A stretch of DNA of 64,000 nucleotides from Methanobacterium_D sp040373355. GTDB taxonomy: Archaea; Methanobacteriota; Methanobacteria; Methanobacteriales; Methanobacteriaceae. The notes under the pieces are model-generated. The model was given only the letters and a program-made list of their open reading frames with translations. It searched no databases and was not told the DNA's origin. Below are positions 35,865 to 44,987 of the stretch, piece after piece; position 1 is the stretch's first letter, and each line of letters opens with the position of its first letter. The DNA is taken from positions 62,001 through 126,000 of the forward strand of contig NZ_CP166866.1 in the NCBI RefSeq assembly GCF_047495555.1. Direction: 5' to 3'. The position numbers and the translations under genes were made by a program.

Positions 35865-36388
35865 ACGATTTACCAGTTGAACAAACATGGCTAATTTTAG
35901 TGGATCTTCTAACAGATCTTAAAAAAAAAGATAAAGAAATTCCAGATGAAATAACTAAGAATGTTAGATTAGCAAGAAGTACTATAAACTTCTATAGTGC
36001 AGACCCTACAAATCCCGAAATGATGAAAGAACTTAAAAGGATCAATGACTTTTTAAATTCAATTCAGGATACTCTTCTTGATATAGCAGACGAAGTAGAT
36101 AAAGAATACAAAAAAGAGTGGTTAGATAAACTTATAAGAGCATCGAGAGGAGAAAAAGTAGTTGAAAAAGAAGATACATCCCCTAGATTTGTAGTCGGAG
36201 CTCCTGCAGGTTTTTCAATGGTTAGAGTAAATTTTAAAGAACCACTATCTGAAGAAAGACTTAATGACATAGCAGAAGGCCATGGAGTTATAATCGAATT
36301 TGAATCAGATGATGTTATTGCAGTTTATGGAGAAAAAGATTCTGTTAAAGAAAGTTTAAAAGAAATAGCCTCTTTTTTTAAAGAATAA
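35861..36388 (+). CDS. DUF2096 family protein
   Basis: 175 residues, methanogen-specific, function unknown. The N-terminal half is helical (TWLILVDLLTDLKKKDKEIP; LARSTINFYSADPTNPEMMK), the C-terminal half a small alpha-beta domain (RVNFKEPLSEERLNDIAE, FESDDVIAVYGEK). It is translationally coupled to DUF749 by an ATGA overlap. No catalytic motif is visible. Confidence 0.72.
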   Translation: MNDLPVEQTWLILVDLLTDLKKKDKEIPDEITKNVRLARSTINFYSADPTNPEMMKELKRINDFLNSIQDTLLDIADEVDKEYKKEWLDKLIRASRGEKVVEKEDTSPRFVVGAPAGFSMVRVNFKEPLSEERLNDIAEGHGVIIEFESDDVIAVYGEKDSVKESLKEIASFFKE

Positions 36389-36430
36389 TAATATTTTTCA
36401 GCATAATATTTATTTTAAGGAGGCTATACT

Positions 36431-37102
36431 ATGAAAATTCTGGTTATAAGCGATATACATGGACAATGTATGAAAGTATTCAATTATCTCCAAAAAAATA
36501 GTGCTGATTTAATTATTTTAACTGGAGATATAACTCAATTTGGACCTGAAAAGTTAGGAGAAGATATATTAAACGAAATATGCAGTTTTGATATCCCTCT
36601 TTTAGCAATACCCGGTAATTGTGATCAAAATTACATATATAGAGAAATAGAAAATTCGAATGCCATTAATATACACAATAAGACTATTGTAATTAAAAAT
36701 ATGGGCATATGTGGTTTTGGAGGTTCTAATATAACTCCATTTGGTACTCCCTTAGAATTTGTAGAGACACAAATATATGAACATCTCCAAAAATTAATGA
36801 AAGAAATTGAAAACGAAGAAATAAGAATACTAGTAACTCATGCCCCACCATATAACACTAAAGCAGATACATTACCTTCTGGAGACCATGCAGGAAGTGA
36901 GAGTGTTAGAAAAATAATTGAAGAGTTTCAGCCTACTTTAAGCTTATGCGGACATATTCATGAATCCAGAGCCGTTGATAAAATAGGAAAAACGATTATT
37001 GTAAATCCTGGACATTCTTTTGGCGGATATGGGAGCATAGTTAACATAAATGAAAAAGAAGAAGGTAAAATGGATATATCTGTTGACCTCATAAATATCT
37101 AA
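36431..37102 (+). CDS. Metallophosphoesterase (Icc/YfcE-like)
   Basis: 223 residues. All dimetal phosphoesterase motifs are present: VISDIHGQ, LTGDITQFG, IPGNCD, THAPPYN and CGHIHESRA with a final NPGH. GGAGG precedes the ATG. The type is close to small archaeal Icc-like proteins; the substrate (phosphodiester or phosphoprotein) cannot be told. Confidence 0.9.
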   Translation: MKILVISDIHGQCMKVFNYLQKNSADLIILTGDITQFGPEKLGEDILNEICSFDIPLLAIPGNCDQNYIYREIENSNAINIHNKTIVIKNMGICGFGGSNITPFGTPLEFVETQIYEHLQKLMKEIENEEIRILVTHAPPYNTKADTLPSGDHAGSESVRKIIEEFQPTLSLCGHIHESRAVDKIGKTIIVNPGHSFGGYGSIVNINEKEEGKMDISVDLINI

Positions 37103-37290
37103 TAAAATATTTAACCATTATAACCAAAACTAATCAGTTTTAGTCAAAGTATAACTATTTAAGTCAATAATCCTAAAAAATAGAAATGTATCTAATGAAC
37201 TTAATGCAAGCTGTTATTTAATTTATATATAACTTTAAACTTAGTTAATAACCCAAAGATTCAATCTGTTATTCTATCTGAGGTGTAATA

Positions 37291-38229
37291 TTGAAAATGA
37301 TAATGGTAGAAGGCGAAGTTAGCGGGAAAAAATATACAGAGCCATTTTCTAAAGGAGTATTAGCAAGATCTTTAACTCGTGCAGAAATGGATCCAAACAA
37401 AGCTTATATATTTGCATCTCAAATAGAAGACCATTTAAGGAAAGCTGGAATTGATGTCATTAGTTTAGATGATTTAGTAGGTATTGTTCGCTTAAAATTA
37501 AAAAATGAAGATAGTGAAATTGCTGAAAAATACGGATTATGGAGAAGGATTCGTAAATGTAGGGAACCCCTAATAATCCTTATTGGTGGAGCTTCAGGAG
37601 TTGGAACATCTTCAATTGCTTTTGAAGTCGCAAATCGGTTAGGAATAAGGAACATGACCAGTACCGATATTATAAGAGAAGTTATGCGTAAAATGGTATC
37701 TAAGGAATTACTTCCAACCCTTTTCGAATCAAGTTATACTGCTTTTAGATCTTTAAGAATTCCTCCATCTCCAGAACTGGATGAAGTAATACTTGGATTT
37801 AGGGATCATGTTGATACTGTCAGTGTAGGCGTTGAAGCAGTAATTGAAAGAGCTTTAAAAGAGGGTATTAGTATAGTTATAGAGGGAGTTCATATAGTGC
37901 CCGGTTTTATTAATGAGGATCTTGTAAGCAAGCACAATGTTGCCATGTTTGTTCTAACACTTCCTGACGAGGAAGTCCATAAAGGAAGGTTCTATTCACG
38001 ATGCAGACAATTATGGGCAAGAAGACCACTTAAGAGGTATATGAATTATTTTGGAGCAATCAGAAAAACTCACAAATACTTTGAAAGTCAGGCTAAAAAG
38101 TACGATATACCCGTTATTGAAAACATAGATGTAACTACAACAATTGACTGTATAATCGAAAATCTCACAAAAACCTATGGAAGTGATGAAGATGTTAGAG
38201 AAGCAGAAAGTAAAAGAAGTAATGAGTGA
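37291..38229 (+). CDS. pgk2: 2-phosphoglycerate kinase
   Basis: First enzyme of cyclic 2,3-diphosphoglycerate synthesis, a thermoprotectant and phosphate store of Methanobacteriales. 312 residues. The N-terminal ATP-cone-like part (KKYTEPFSKGVLARSLTRAE) is followed by the P-loop LIGGASGVGTSSIAFEVANR and by STDIIREVMRKM and IVIEGVHIVPG. The TTG at 37291 is preferred because GAGGTG lies 7 bases before it; ATGs at codons 3 and 5 are alternatives. The CBS gene overlaps its last 53 bases. No cyclic-DPG synthetase gene is nearby. Confidence 0.9.
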   Translation: MKMIMVEGEVSGKKYTEPFSKGVLARSLTRAEMDPNKAYIFASQIEDHLRKAGIDVISLDDLVGIVRLKLKNEDSEIAEKYGLWRRIRKCREPLIILIGGASGVGTSSIAFEVANRLGIRNMTSTDIIREVMRKMVSKELLPTLFESSYTAFRSLRIPPSPELDEVILGFRDHVDTVSVGVEAVIERALKEGISIVIEGVHIVPGFINEDLVSKHNVAMFVLTLPDEEVHKGRFYSRCRQLWARRPLKRYMNYFGAIRKTHKYFESQAKKYDIPVIENIDVTTTIDCIIENLTKTYGSDEDVREAESKRSNE

Positions 38230-38590
38230 AAACGTTATAACAGTTTCTCCAGATGAAGATGTTGTTTTTGCTTTTGAAAAATTAATGAAATACAAAGTTA
38301 GTTCTCTTCCCGTTGTCGATGGGGACAAGCTTATAGGCATTGTAACCGCTACAGATCTTGGACATAACCTCATATTAGATAAGTACGAGCTTGGAACAAC
38401 TGTATCTGAAGTAATGGAAACAAAATTAGCATGCTTAGGTCCAGAAGACAATTTAAATACTGCAGTTCAAAAAATGAACGAATATGGGGTAGATGAGGGA
38501 ATAATAAACCAGTTAATTGTAATTGAAAACCACAAAATAAAGGGAATAATTTCAGACGGAGATATTATAAAAGCATTAAGCCAAAAATAA
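38177..38590 (+). CDS. CBS-domain pair protein
   Basis: 137 residues that are just two CBS modules: VKEVMSENVITVSPDEDV and VSSLPVVDGDKLIGIVTATD, then VSEVMETKLACLGPEDNL and QLIVIENHKIKGIISDGDII. Such pairs bind adenosine nucleotides. The start is uncertain (ATG at 38177, 38186 or 38192) but every choice lies inside the end of the 2-phosphoglycerate kinase gene, a strong overlap that suggests coupled synthesis and perhaps energy-state control of that enzyme. Confidence 0.88.
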   Translation: MEVMKMLEKQKVKEVMSENVITVSPDEDVVFAFEKLMKYKVSSLPVVDGDKLIGIVTATDLGHNLILDKYELGTTVSEVMETKLACLGPEDNLNTAVQKMNEYGVDEGIINQLIVIENHKIKGIISDGDIIKALSQK

Positions 38591-38843
38591 CTTAGTTTAT
38601 GCTTTTATATGTTATATGTGATATAAATTCTAATTATTCTTAAAATTTAATTAATACTCTTTTAATTAGCATATCTACATATAATCTTAAGTTATCTTAT
38701 ATCGCTCTAAATGTAGTTTTTATCAATTTAAAATAATTTTAGTTATATTCACTCCCGTTAATTACTTTGATAAATCATATTCAAAAATTACAATGTTGAT
38801 TTTGATCAAAAGATTAAAATACTATGACCCGAATAACTATTAT

Positions 38844-39151
<308 letters not shown>

Positions 39152-39184
39152 ATTAAATTTACAAAAAGAAATAGTTTTAAGTAA

Positions 39185-39330
39185 GCCATACGAAATGAAT
39201 TTCGTGGCATGTAAAAATCAAAGATTTTTACGCATTCGAAAGCTTTGCTTTCGATGCACCAAACATATAGTGTTGGGGTGCTCCAAAAATTCTTCGAATT
39301 TTTGAGAGATTTTCGAGTGCATAACCAAAA
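39185..39330. repeat. Mini-hairpin array 2
   Basis: Serial short stems between SRP RNA and tRNA-Ser: ACGAAATGAATTTCGT, GTAAAAATC-AAA-GATTTTTAC, CGAAAGC-TTT-GCTTTCG, a CACC...GGTG stem, and CAAAAATTC-TTC-GAATTTTTG. Linkers GCAT and ATGCACC pair with each other around the third stem. The architecture is the same as in the arrays at 6.1 and 39.5 kb, although the stem sequences differ. Confidence 0.8.
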
Positions 39331-39389
39331 CTATTATAAACAATAAATAACAATCATTTATTTTACTGACTAATTTTTTTATTTCATTT

Positions 39390-39474
<85 letters not shown>

Positions 39475-39480
39475 TTTAAT

Positions 39481-39742
39481 AATTCAAAGAATTTTTGCTG
39501 TTTGCGAATTTATTCGCAACCGCGAAAATTGAAAATTTTCGCATGTTGAAGGAAATGAATTTCCTGAACAGCAAAAAACAAAGTTTTTTGCATGCCTAAA
39601 AAACGAAGTTTTTGAGAGGCTCACCTTTTTCCTGGAAAAGCTATCAAATACAAAGTATTTGATGCACCGAAAATCAAAGAATTTCGAGTGCTGAACCAAA
39701 AGTCCTCACGAAAAACTTTGTTTTTCGTTGGGGAAAGAAAAA
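39481..39742. repeat. Mini-hairpin array 3
   Basis: The richest array, about ten stems in 260 bases: TTGCGAAT-TT-ATTCGCAA, GCGAAAATTGAAAATTTTCGC, GGAAATGAATTTCC, CAAAAAAC-AAA-GTTTTTTG, ATCAAATAC-AAA-GTATTTGAT, and ACGAAAAAC-TTT-GTTTTTCGT among them. GCTGTT near 39498 and AACAGC near 39565 can close a larger stem over three hairpins. It shares GAAATGAATTTCCTGAACAG-type linker sequence with array 1. Non-coding on both strands as far as I can judge. Confidence 0.8.
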
Positions 39743-39934
39743 TAAAAGTTAATTTTAATTATATTAATTTAAAAAATAGTTTTTAATAAAATATCTCAAT
39801 TAATTTAATTTTATCTGTTAAAAATCTCACTAAATTAAATATTTTTTCTCTACTTTTGAAAATCATTTATAAAATTATATATAGTCTCAATATATAGAAT
39901 CAACTAATTTTATAATGATAAGGGGGTTAAATAT

Positions 39935-40456
39935 ATGGAAATGACATATATTTTCATACTAATAACATTAGTTAGTGCCGTTTTGCATTTATTTTTAAGT
40001 AAAACAGAAAGAACAAAAAATAAGGTTTTTGAAGTATTTTTATTATGGTTCCTTTTTATAATGGTTGGAATTGGCTCAATATGGGCATTTATAGGTCATG
40101 TATTTATGACAAATACCATTGCAGCAATGATTGGCTGGCCTGCAGGTAATCCATTCCAGCTAGAAGTTGGAGTTGCAAATCTTTCTTATGGTATTTTAGG
40201 AATTCTTTGCTGGAAATTTAGGGATAATTTTTGGACAGCGACAGTAGCAGCTGTTTCTACATTCTATCTTGGAGCTGCATACATACACATTACAAATATA
40301 GCTCAAACTGGAAATCTATCATCTGGAAATGCAGGTTATGCGCTTTATATTGATATAATAATTCCAATAATTCTAATATGTCTTTTAGTAGCATGCAAAT
40401 TAACAAGCAATAACTTAATTACTACTGGAGATTCAGAGTTACCAAAAAGTGCTTAA
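39935..40456 (+). CDS. DUF6790-like integral membrane protein
   Basis: 173 residues with four or five transmembrane helices (YIFILITLVSAVLHLFL; EVFLLWFLFIMVGIGSIWAF; VAAVSTFYLGAAYIHI; DIIIPIILICLLVACKL). The middle PAGNPFQLEVGVANLSYGIL and AYIHI motifs match a small family of unknown function seen in archaea and bacteria. GGGGG precedes the ATG. No partner gene is evident. Confidence 0.7.
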   Translation: MEMTYIFILITLVSAVLHLFLSKTERTKNKVFEVFLLWFLFIMVGIGSIWAFIGHVFMTNTIAAMIGWPAGNPFQLEVGVANLSYGILGILCWKFRDNFWTATVAAVSTFYLGAAYIHITNIAQTGNLSSGNAGYALYIDIIIPIILICLLVACKLTSNNLITTGDSELPKSA

Positions 40457-40467
40457 CTAAAATTTTT

Positions 40468-41376
40468 TTAAATTTTTACATTAACCATTTCAGCAATAAT
40501 TAAATAAAAACTGGCCAATCCTTTCCATTTTTCCCAATTTTGAGCTATTTTACGTGCATCGTAACTTGTAATCTTCTTTTCATTACAATAATAGTGAGAA
40601 ATAACTCTTCTAATACCTATATCATCTGCAGGAATGGATTCAAGTCTATTCAATCCTCTAAGCATTACAAATTCCGCTGTCCAAAGCCCTATTCCCCTAA
40701 TTTTACACAATTTAGTTATTACTTTATTAATAGATTTGTATTCATTGAGCTTTTCAAGATCTAACTTTCCATTTTCTATATCATTAGATATAGATTTAAT
40801 ATATTCAGTTTTTCTTAAAGTTAAACCACATTCTTTAAGTTCATCATAAAGCGCGTTATTTAATTGTTTAGGTGTTGGGAATGCATAATAAATATGGCTT
40901 CCTCTCTTTAAAGTGCTACCAAATTTTTTGATCATTCTTCTTTCAATACTGTGTGCAGCCTTAAGAGAAATTTGTTGTTCAATAATTGTTAGGACTAATG
41001 CTTCAAAAACAGATGCTGCAACTGGACTTTTCAAGCCTTTTAGCTTTTTGGTTAATTTATACATTATTTCATCGGATTTGACCCCCTCATAAAAAGGTTT
41101 AAGGTCAAAATCTAAATTAAATATCTTATTTATTATTTCTAAACCTATTTTAGCTTCATCCTCAGAAAGTTCTTCATTAGATTTAAAATTAACAGATAAT
41201 TTGGGATTGTCGACAGTACCAATGGATTTTACTACAACTAAAATTGGTTTATCATTTACTGTTATTAACTGACTAAATTGATTATTTTCATATCTACGTA
41301 TAGATTCGTCACTAAAAAAGATTTTAGTACTTAATTCAAAATCATAGGGATGTACAGGATGGATAATAAATTCCAT
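40468..41376 (-). CDS. AlkA/OGG-type DNA glycosylase
   Basis: Base-excision repair glycosylase of the HhH-GPD superfamily, 302 residues. An N-terminal TBP-like domain is followed by ALVLTIIEQQISLKAAHSIE, the helix-hairpin-helix LCKIRGIGLWTAEFVMLRGL, and the catalytic aspartate in SIPADDIGIRR. No Fe-S cluster cysteines at the C-terminus. Alkylated purines are the likely substrate by AlkA resemblance. Confidence 0.9.
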   Translation of the reverse strand: MEFIIHPVHPYDFELSTKIFFSDESIRRYENNQFSQLITVNDKPILVVVKSIGTVDNPKLSVNFKSNEELSEDEAKIGLEIINKIFNLDFDLKPFYEGVKSDEIMYKLTKKLKGLKSPVAASVFEALVLTIIEQQISLKAAHSIERRMIKKFGSTLKRGSHIYYAFPTPKQLNNALYDELKECGLTLRKTEYIKSISNDIENGKLDLEKLNEYKSINKVITKLCKIRGIGLWTAEFVMLRGLNRLESIPADDIGIRRVISHYYCNEKKITSYDARKIAQNWEKWKGLASFYLIIAEMVNVKI

Positions 41377-41385
41377 AACAAAACC

Positions 41386-42567
41386 TTATTCTTTACCCAT
41401 TAGTTCATATATAGCATTTGAAAGCTTTTTAATGCCTTCTTCTATCTCTTTTTCATTAGAATTTGAAAAATTAAGCCTAAGTGTATTATCTCCACTTCCA
41501 TCAGCAAAAAAAGCCTTTCCTGGAACAAAAGCAACATTTTCTTTAATTGCAAGATCAAATAGCTCCAATGAAGACATATTTTCTGGAAGAGTAACCCATA
41601 AAAACATTCCACCTTCAGGTTTTGTATATTTGATACTTTCTGGAAAATGTTCTTCTATCATTGAAACCATCAAATTTCTCTGGTTTCTATACATTTCTTT
41701 TATCTTTTCAATATGTTCATCAACGTTATTGTTAATTAAATACTGATAGACAACTCTTTGAGTAAAATAATTAGAATGGAGGTCTGAAGCTTGTTTAGCA
41801 ATGATTATTTTCTCCATAATTTCCTCATTAGCAACTACCCAGCCCAATCTCATTCCTGGAGAAACTATTTTTGAAAAAGAACCGAATAATACGCTATTAT
41901 CCAAATAAGATTTAACTGGAGGAATATCTTCTCCTAAAAACCTTATTTCACCATATGGATTATCTTCAACAAAAATCGTATCCTCATTTTTTAATATTTC
42001 GGCTAATTTCTGTCTTTTTTCCTTTGAATATGTTATTCCAGTCGGATTTTGGAAATTTGTGACTGAATAGAAAAGTTTTATATTATCTTCATTTAGTGTT
42101 TTTTGTAGTGCATCTATGTCAACACCATCTTCTAGTAACGGAACTGACATAAATTCAGGTTGGAACAATCCAAATGATTGAATTGCAGCAAGATATGTTG
42201 GACTTTCAACCAGAACTTTGTCCCCTTTATTTAAAAATACCTTGCTAATTAAATCAATTCCTTGCTGTGAACCATTTGTAATCAATATTTCCTCAGCATC
42301 AACTTCTAAACCTTTCTTAGAGTACCTATTAGCAATATATTCCCGAAGTGGCAAATGCCCTTCAGTTGTGCTATATTGAAGTATTTCATCCCCACATTCA
42401 TCCAGAACTTTGGATACTGCTTCTTTTATATCTCTAACAGGGAATGATCGAGGGTTTGGAAGCCCTCCTCCAAATGAAATGATGTTTTTATCTTCTGTAA
42501 CTTTCAATATTTCCCTTATAAATGATTTGTGAACATTACTCATCCTATCTGCAAATAAATTATTCAT
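41386..42567 (-). CDS. PLP-dependent aminotransferase, LysN/2-aminoadipate type
   Basis: 393 residues from the ATG at 42567, which has GGTGATATTA just upstream; the frame runs 13 codons further. Fold-type I marks: ISFGGGLPNPRSFPV, TTEGHLPLREYIANRY, ITNGSQQGIDL, FQNPTGITYS and the PLP-lysine in FGSFSKIVSPGMRLGW. This subgroup (GntR-less MocR relatives) transaminates 2-aminoadipate, aromatic or branched-chain amino acids; the exact one is open. Confidence 0.88.
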   Translation of the reverse strand: MNNLFADRMSNVHKSFIREILKVTEDKNIISFGGGLPNPRSFPVRDIKEAVSKVLDECGDEILQYSTTEGHLPLREYIANRYSKKGLEVDAEEILITNGSQQGIDLISKVFLNKGDKVLVESPTYLAAIQSFGLFQPEFMSVPLLEDGVDIDALQKTLNEDNIKLFYSVTNFQNPTGITYSKEKRQKLAEILKNEDTIFVEDNPYGEIRFLGEDIPPVKSYLDNSVLFGSFSKIVSPGMRLGWVVANEEIMEKIIIAKQASDLHSNYFTQRVVYQYLINNNVDEHIEKIKEMYRNQRNLMVSMIEEHFPESIKYTKPEGGMFLWVTLPENMSSLELFDLAIKENVAFVPGKAFFADGSGDNTLRLNFSNSNEKEIEEGIKKLSNAIYELMGKE

Positions 42568-42623
42568 TAATATCACCAAATTAAATATATTTTTGTTTTT
42601 AATCAATATAATAAATTTTTAAG

Positions 42624-43451
42624 TTATTTTTTGCTTCCATAACTTCTTACATGTTTCCATGCTTTTTTATAGCGCTCTGGAGTTTTATTTTCATTATATA
42701 TTGATGTATCTTCTCTTTTGAAAATTTTTCTGTCTTCTCCAACAGGACATACTTTGATACAAATTCCACAAGGAGATCTATATTCTTTTCGAAGCTTTTT
42801 ACTCCTTTGAGCGCAGCTTATTTTATCTACAGGAGGTGTAAAATCTCCTTCTTCTTTTATTACATTAATTGGGCATTCTCTAACACATGCAAGACATTTA
42901 GTGCATAAATTTTGATTCATTACGGGATCTCCTTCTATTTCAGCAGTTGTGAAAATCGAAGTAAATCTAACTCTTGGACCATATTCTGGAGTTAAAAGAA
43001 CATTATTTTGTCCAAATGAACCTAATCCGGCAAGATAAGCAGCATGTTTATGGGAAAAAAATGCATATGGCCTTTCAAGAAGCACATCTATATCTCCATA
43101 AGCATCACGGGGCAAATAAATTGAAGGATATCCCTCTAATATTAAAAAATTTGAAATTTCATATGCCTTAGAGTCAAGTGCATTATTAACAGTTTCATAA
43201 AGCTCATGATAATAAATTGAAGGCGCAGTTTCAACTATGGGAAGTGAAACAGGTAATCCTATTACTATAACAGTTTTTGCTTCAGGATAAATTGACTGTG
43301 GCCAAAATTCCCTAGGGATCCATTCATTAAATTTGTTTGGAAGCTCTTCTGGAGGATTTTCCCATCTGCTAACCTGTGCAAAACCTACAATAGGAATGTT
43401 TAGTTCTTTGCACTTTTCTAGGATTTTCTTTTTAAGTTGGAAAGATTCCAT
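42624..43451 (-). CDS. QueG-like 4Fe-4S protein
   Basis: 275 residues. The C-terminal part has two ferredoxin-type sets, CTKCLACVRECP and CGICIKVCP with an extra cysteine in KISCAQRSKKL, as in epoxyqueuosine reductase relatives. The N-terminal part (VIVIGLPVSLPIVE; YAFFSHKHAAYLAGLGSFG) matches the QueG-type cobalamin-binding fold. Archaea lack queuosine, so the substrate differs; these proteins are often linked to reductive steps with corrinoids. Function unproven. Confidence 0.75.
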   Translation of the reverse strand: MESFQLKKKILEKCKELNIPIVGFAQVSRWENPPEELPNKFNEWIPREFWPQSIYPEAKTVIVIGLPVSLPIVETAPSIYYHELYETVNNALDSKAYEISNFLILEGYPSIYLPRDAYGDIDVLLERPYAFFSHKHAAYLAGLGSFGQNNVLLTPEYGPRVRFTSIFTTAEIEGDPVMNQNLCTKCLACVRECPINVIKEEGDFTPPVDKISCAQRSKKLRKEYRSPCGICIKVCPVGEDRKIFKREDTSIYNENKTPERYKKAWKHVRSYGSKK

Positions 43452-43511
43452 ATTAATAAATTAGTTCTAAATAAATAAAAACGTAGTTATTTTCGCTCTT
43501 TCTAAAAACAT

Positions 43512-44411
43512 TTAATCTAAACAAAACTCATCATTCTCCCCATCAGGACAAACATGAACAATAACCATAGATACTACGTCAATATCTTCAACTATCTTTT
43601 CCTCAACGGTGTGGGCTATTTTATGTGCTTTTTTTAAACTTAAATCTTCTGCAACAGTGACATGAAGCTCAACTGAAGCATACGGCCCTAAATAATTTAT
43701 TCTAATATTATGAATACCCAAAACACCTTCAATTGATAATGCACAGATATTAATATTATCTAGAATCTCTTTTGAAGGCAAAGTACCCAATATATTATTG
43801 ATATTTTCCCTTCCAACATCAAATGCGGTTTTTAAAACCATAATAGCTATAAAAATGGCCACTATTGGATCTAAAATTGGAAATCCAAACTGAGCTCCAA
43901 TTACACCAACAAAAATAGCTGCACTTGAGAATATATCCACTTTCTGATGATGTGCATCTGCAATTATAGCAGGACTGTTTATTTTTTTACCCGTTCGCAT
44001 AATGTAAGTGGTCATTATAAAATTAACAAAGACTCCAATTAGTGCCATTACTGCAGCTATTGTTTCTGGAGGTGTCAATACATCTCCTAAAAAGAGTTTT
44101 CTGTAAACTTCAGATAGTATTTCAAATGCAATAATTCCAAGGAAGACAACGATAACTAGCCCTACGAGAGGTTCAGCCCTTCCATGCCCATAAGGATGAA
44201 GCTTATCTGGAGGTTTTAAACTTATTCTAAAACCAATGAAAGTTATTATAGAAGTTAAGATATCAGAAAAAGTATGTGCTGCTTCGGCAATAAGAGCGGT
44301 ACTTCCAGATAGTATACCCACTATAAAATTGAATATTGTAAGTCCTATATTTCCAAATATAGCTACAAAAACTGCTTTTCTACCCAGCTTTTTTCTCTCT
44401 TCAATATTCAA
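43512..44411 (-). CDS. Cation diffusion facilitator transporter
   Basis: 299 residues, six transmembrane helices and a C-terminal cytoplasmic metal-binding domain. Metal site motifs are AEAAHTFSD in helix 2 and DAHHQKVD in helix 5, with KLHPYGHGRAEPL between helices. The C-terminal domain has ASVELHVTVAEDLSLKKAH and HVCPDGENDEFCLD. It exports Zn, Mn, Fe or similar ions; the His-rich loop favours neither clearly. Confidence 0.92.
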   Translation of the reverse strand: MNIEERKKLGRKAVFVAIFGNIGLTIFNFIVGILSGSTALIAEAAHTFSDILTSIITFIGFRISLKPPDKLHPYGHGRAEPLVGLVIVVFLGIIAFEILSEVYRKLFLGDVLTPPETIAAVMALIGVFVNFIMTTYIMRTGKKINSPAIIADAHHQKVDIFSSAAIFVGVIGAQFGFPILDPIVAIFIAIMVLKTAFDVGRENINNILGTLPSKEILDNINICALSIEGVLGIHNIRINYLGPYASVELHVTVAEDLSLKKAHKIAHTVEEKIVEDIDVVSMVIVHVCPDGENDEFCLD

Positions 44412-44742
44412 AATTTAACCTCCAAAATAAAGGAAATTAATTTAAAGTTGTATTTTATTTAGTATATTATTTTGGAACAAACTGAACTATTATTTAAAAA
44501 TTTAATAGTAGATTAAGATGTATGTAGCAGCACCATACAAATTTATTGTTCTTTCTCTAGTAATAATTTTTAAAATATAAGTAGTAACTTTTAAAAAAGA
44601 TGAACTTCAAAAGTATAACCCACACATGATAATCAAAGATGAAGCCTTAAAATACATTTTTTTGAGCATTACAAACATTAAAATAGCTTATTTTAGGTTA
44701 TCTAATCATTAGATGACAATATAATAGTAAGAGGTGATAAAT
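44412..44742. other. Gene-free stretch with a palindrome before the DUF2795 gene
   Basis: Mostly AT-rich with no coding signal. The 15-base palindrome ATCTAATCATTAGAT at 44700-44714 lies about 30 bases before the ATG at 44743, between a TATA-like run and the GAGGTGATAAAT ribosome binding site, where a repressor could act on start of transcription. Confidence 0.4.
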
Positions 44743-44946
44743 ATGGCAAGACAAGGTAGAGTAACTGCAGCAACAGTAGAAAAATCAATAAAAGGGATTA
44801 ATTTCCCTGCAAGTAAGCAAGATTTAATTCAACAAGCAAAAAGCAACAATGCAGATCAGCAAGTAATACAGGAAATAGAAAATCTTCCTCAAGACCAATT
44901 TAGCTCACCAATAGATATCTCTAAAGCTTTTGGTCAATCTCACTAA
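44743..44946 (+). CDS. DUF2795 family small protein
   Basis: 67 residues from the ATG at 44743 (GAGGTGATAAAT directly upstream; the frame opens 3 codons earlier at GTG). It carries the DUF2795 pattern TVEKSIKGINFPASKQDLIQ (with a spacer) and VIQEIENLPQDQFSSPIDIS. This small helical domain occurs in bacteria and archaea, function unknown, sometimes linked to stress. A palindrome in its promoter suggests regulated expression. Confidence 0.82.
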   Translation: MARQGRVTAATVEKSIKGINFPASKQDLIQQAKSNNADQQVIQEIENLPQDQFSSPIDISKAFGQSH

Positions 44947-44957
44947 ATAAAAATAAG

Positions 44958-44977
44958 GAGTAGGTTAAGTCCTACTC
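44958..44977. terminator. Bidirectional terminator between convergent genes
   Basis: GAGTAGG (44958-44964), loop TTAAGT, CCTACTC (44971-44977): a perfect 7-base stem between the DUF2795 stop and the convergent acyl-CoA ligase stop. Confidence 0.6.
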
Positions 44978-44987
44978 TATACTCATA

